Positions 21,139 through 21,347 of a stretch of 21,347 bases of DNA are shown here, in pieces. This DNA comes from Clostridium sp. UBA3947. GTDB lineage: Bacteria > Bacillota > Clostridia > Clostridiales > Clostridiaceae. Each line of letters opens with the position of its first letter. Positions within the stretch are counted from its first letter, which is position 1. Made by a program: the position numbers and the translations under genes. The DNA lies in NCBI GenBank assembly GCA_002385545.1, contig DGDR01000142.1, positions 1 to 21,347 on the forward strand, in the 5' to 3' direction. Below the pieces are notes generated by a model, which saw only the letters and a program-made list of their open reading frames with translations, was not told where the DNA came from and ran no database searches.

Positions 21139-21347
21139 AACTATCAAATTCCAGATATTAAAAGTGCTCTTGCAGAATTTTATAGAGTTCTTAAGCCTAC
21201 AGGGATACTATTTTTCTAGAACACGGCTTGATTCCAAATAAGTAGGTTTGTTTCTCTCAAAAGCTAATAAGTCCTTTTTTTAAGGCTGACTCTTGTAGCT
21301 TAACCAGATATATGAAAGCATTAGTTGAAGGTGAAGGCTTTAATATA
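21139..21347 (+). pseudogene. remnant of a class I SAM-dependent methyltransferase, frameshifted, cut by window end
   Basis: Frame 1 from 21139 reads NYQIPDIKSALAEFYRVLKP and TGILFF to a TAG at 21217. A -1 shift continues as FLEHGLIPNK to a second TAG at 21243. The same frame then goes on with SLTRYMKALVEGEGFNI to the last base. The order IPD, EFYRVLKP-G-ILFFLEHG and a C-terminal MKALVEGEGF helix matches the second half of UbiE-like methyltransferases. The SAM-binding N-terminal half is missing upstream because cbiO occupies that DNA. At least one frameshift, one stop and a 5' deletion mark it as dead. Confidence 0.8.

Noticed and set aside
1..21347. CRISPR array, prophage, transposon or toxin-antitoxin system
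   Set aside because: No short regularly spaced repeats, integrase, transposase or paired small toxin/antitoxin frames were seen.

Overview
The window looks like a chromosomal segment of a low-GC, anaerobic Firmicute, most likely in the Clostridia. The signs are strong AT bias, AGGAGG-type ribosome binding sites with some GTG/TTG starts, short intrinsic terminators, a flavodiiron protein, the ribD-ribE-ribBA-ribH gene order behind an FMN riboswitch, and thi genes behind TPP riboswitches. I do not name a species. Almost every gene is on the + strand.

Layout: (a) 1-1935: the 3' part of a PEP/pyruvate-binding (PPDK-N-like) protein cut by the window edge, then a small lipoprotein. (b) 1946-3674: terminator, flavodiiron protein, ArsC/Spx-like thioredoxin-fold protein. 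(c) 3900-6192: pyridoxal/pyridoxamine kinase, TPP riboswitch 1 with terminator, an atypical ThiM paralogue and a thiamine-binding protein of the MTH1187 family. (d) 6189-10333: consensus-like promoter, FMN riboswitch with terminator, ribD-ribE-ribBA-ribH, an unrecognised 90-residue gene, and a strong terminator. (e) 10381-13719: a two-domain GNAT protein, a GrpB-family protein, a CmpB-type membrane domain fused to an HD domain, and a second GNAT. (f) 13722-16432: a strong promoter, two tandem TPP riboswitches that arose by duplication, and thiD-thiM-thiE. (g) 16485-17938: ECF sigma factor and its membrane anti-sigma factor. (h) 17939-18396: decayed coding sequence, then a promoter and an attenuator-like terminator. 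(i) 18397-21136: cbiM-cbiN-cbiQ-cbiO cobalt ECF transporter. (j) 21139-21347: a frameshifted methyltransferase remnant running off the window.

Taken together this is a cofactor neighbourhood. It covers riboflavin synthesis from GTP and ribulose-5-phosphate, thiamine salvage (thiazole kinase, HMP-P kinase, thiamine-phosphate synthase; no thiC or thiG here), vitamin B6 salvage and cobalt uptake, presumably for B12. Most of these units have their own RNA control element. The flavodiiron protein uses FMN, a product of the rib pathway.

The most notable points are the tandem TPP riboswitches, in which the second copy's terminator hairpin lacks a good U tract; the atypical TPP-controlled ThiM plus thiamine-binding protein; antiterminator pairings that can be read by eye in all four riboswitch leaders; the CmpB-HD fusion; the extra small gene in the rib operon; and a terminator directly in front of cbiM with no riboswitch that I can recognise. 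I see no CRISPR array, transposase, tRNA, rRNA or obvious defence system.
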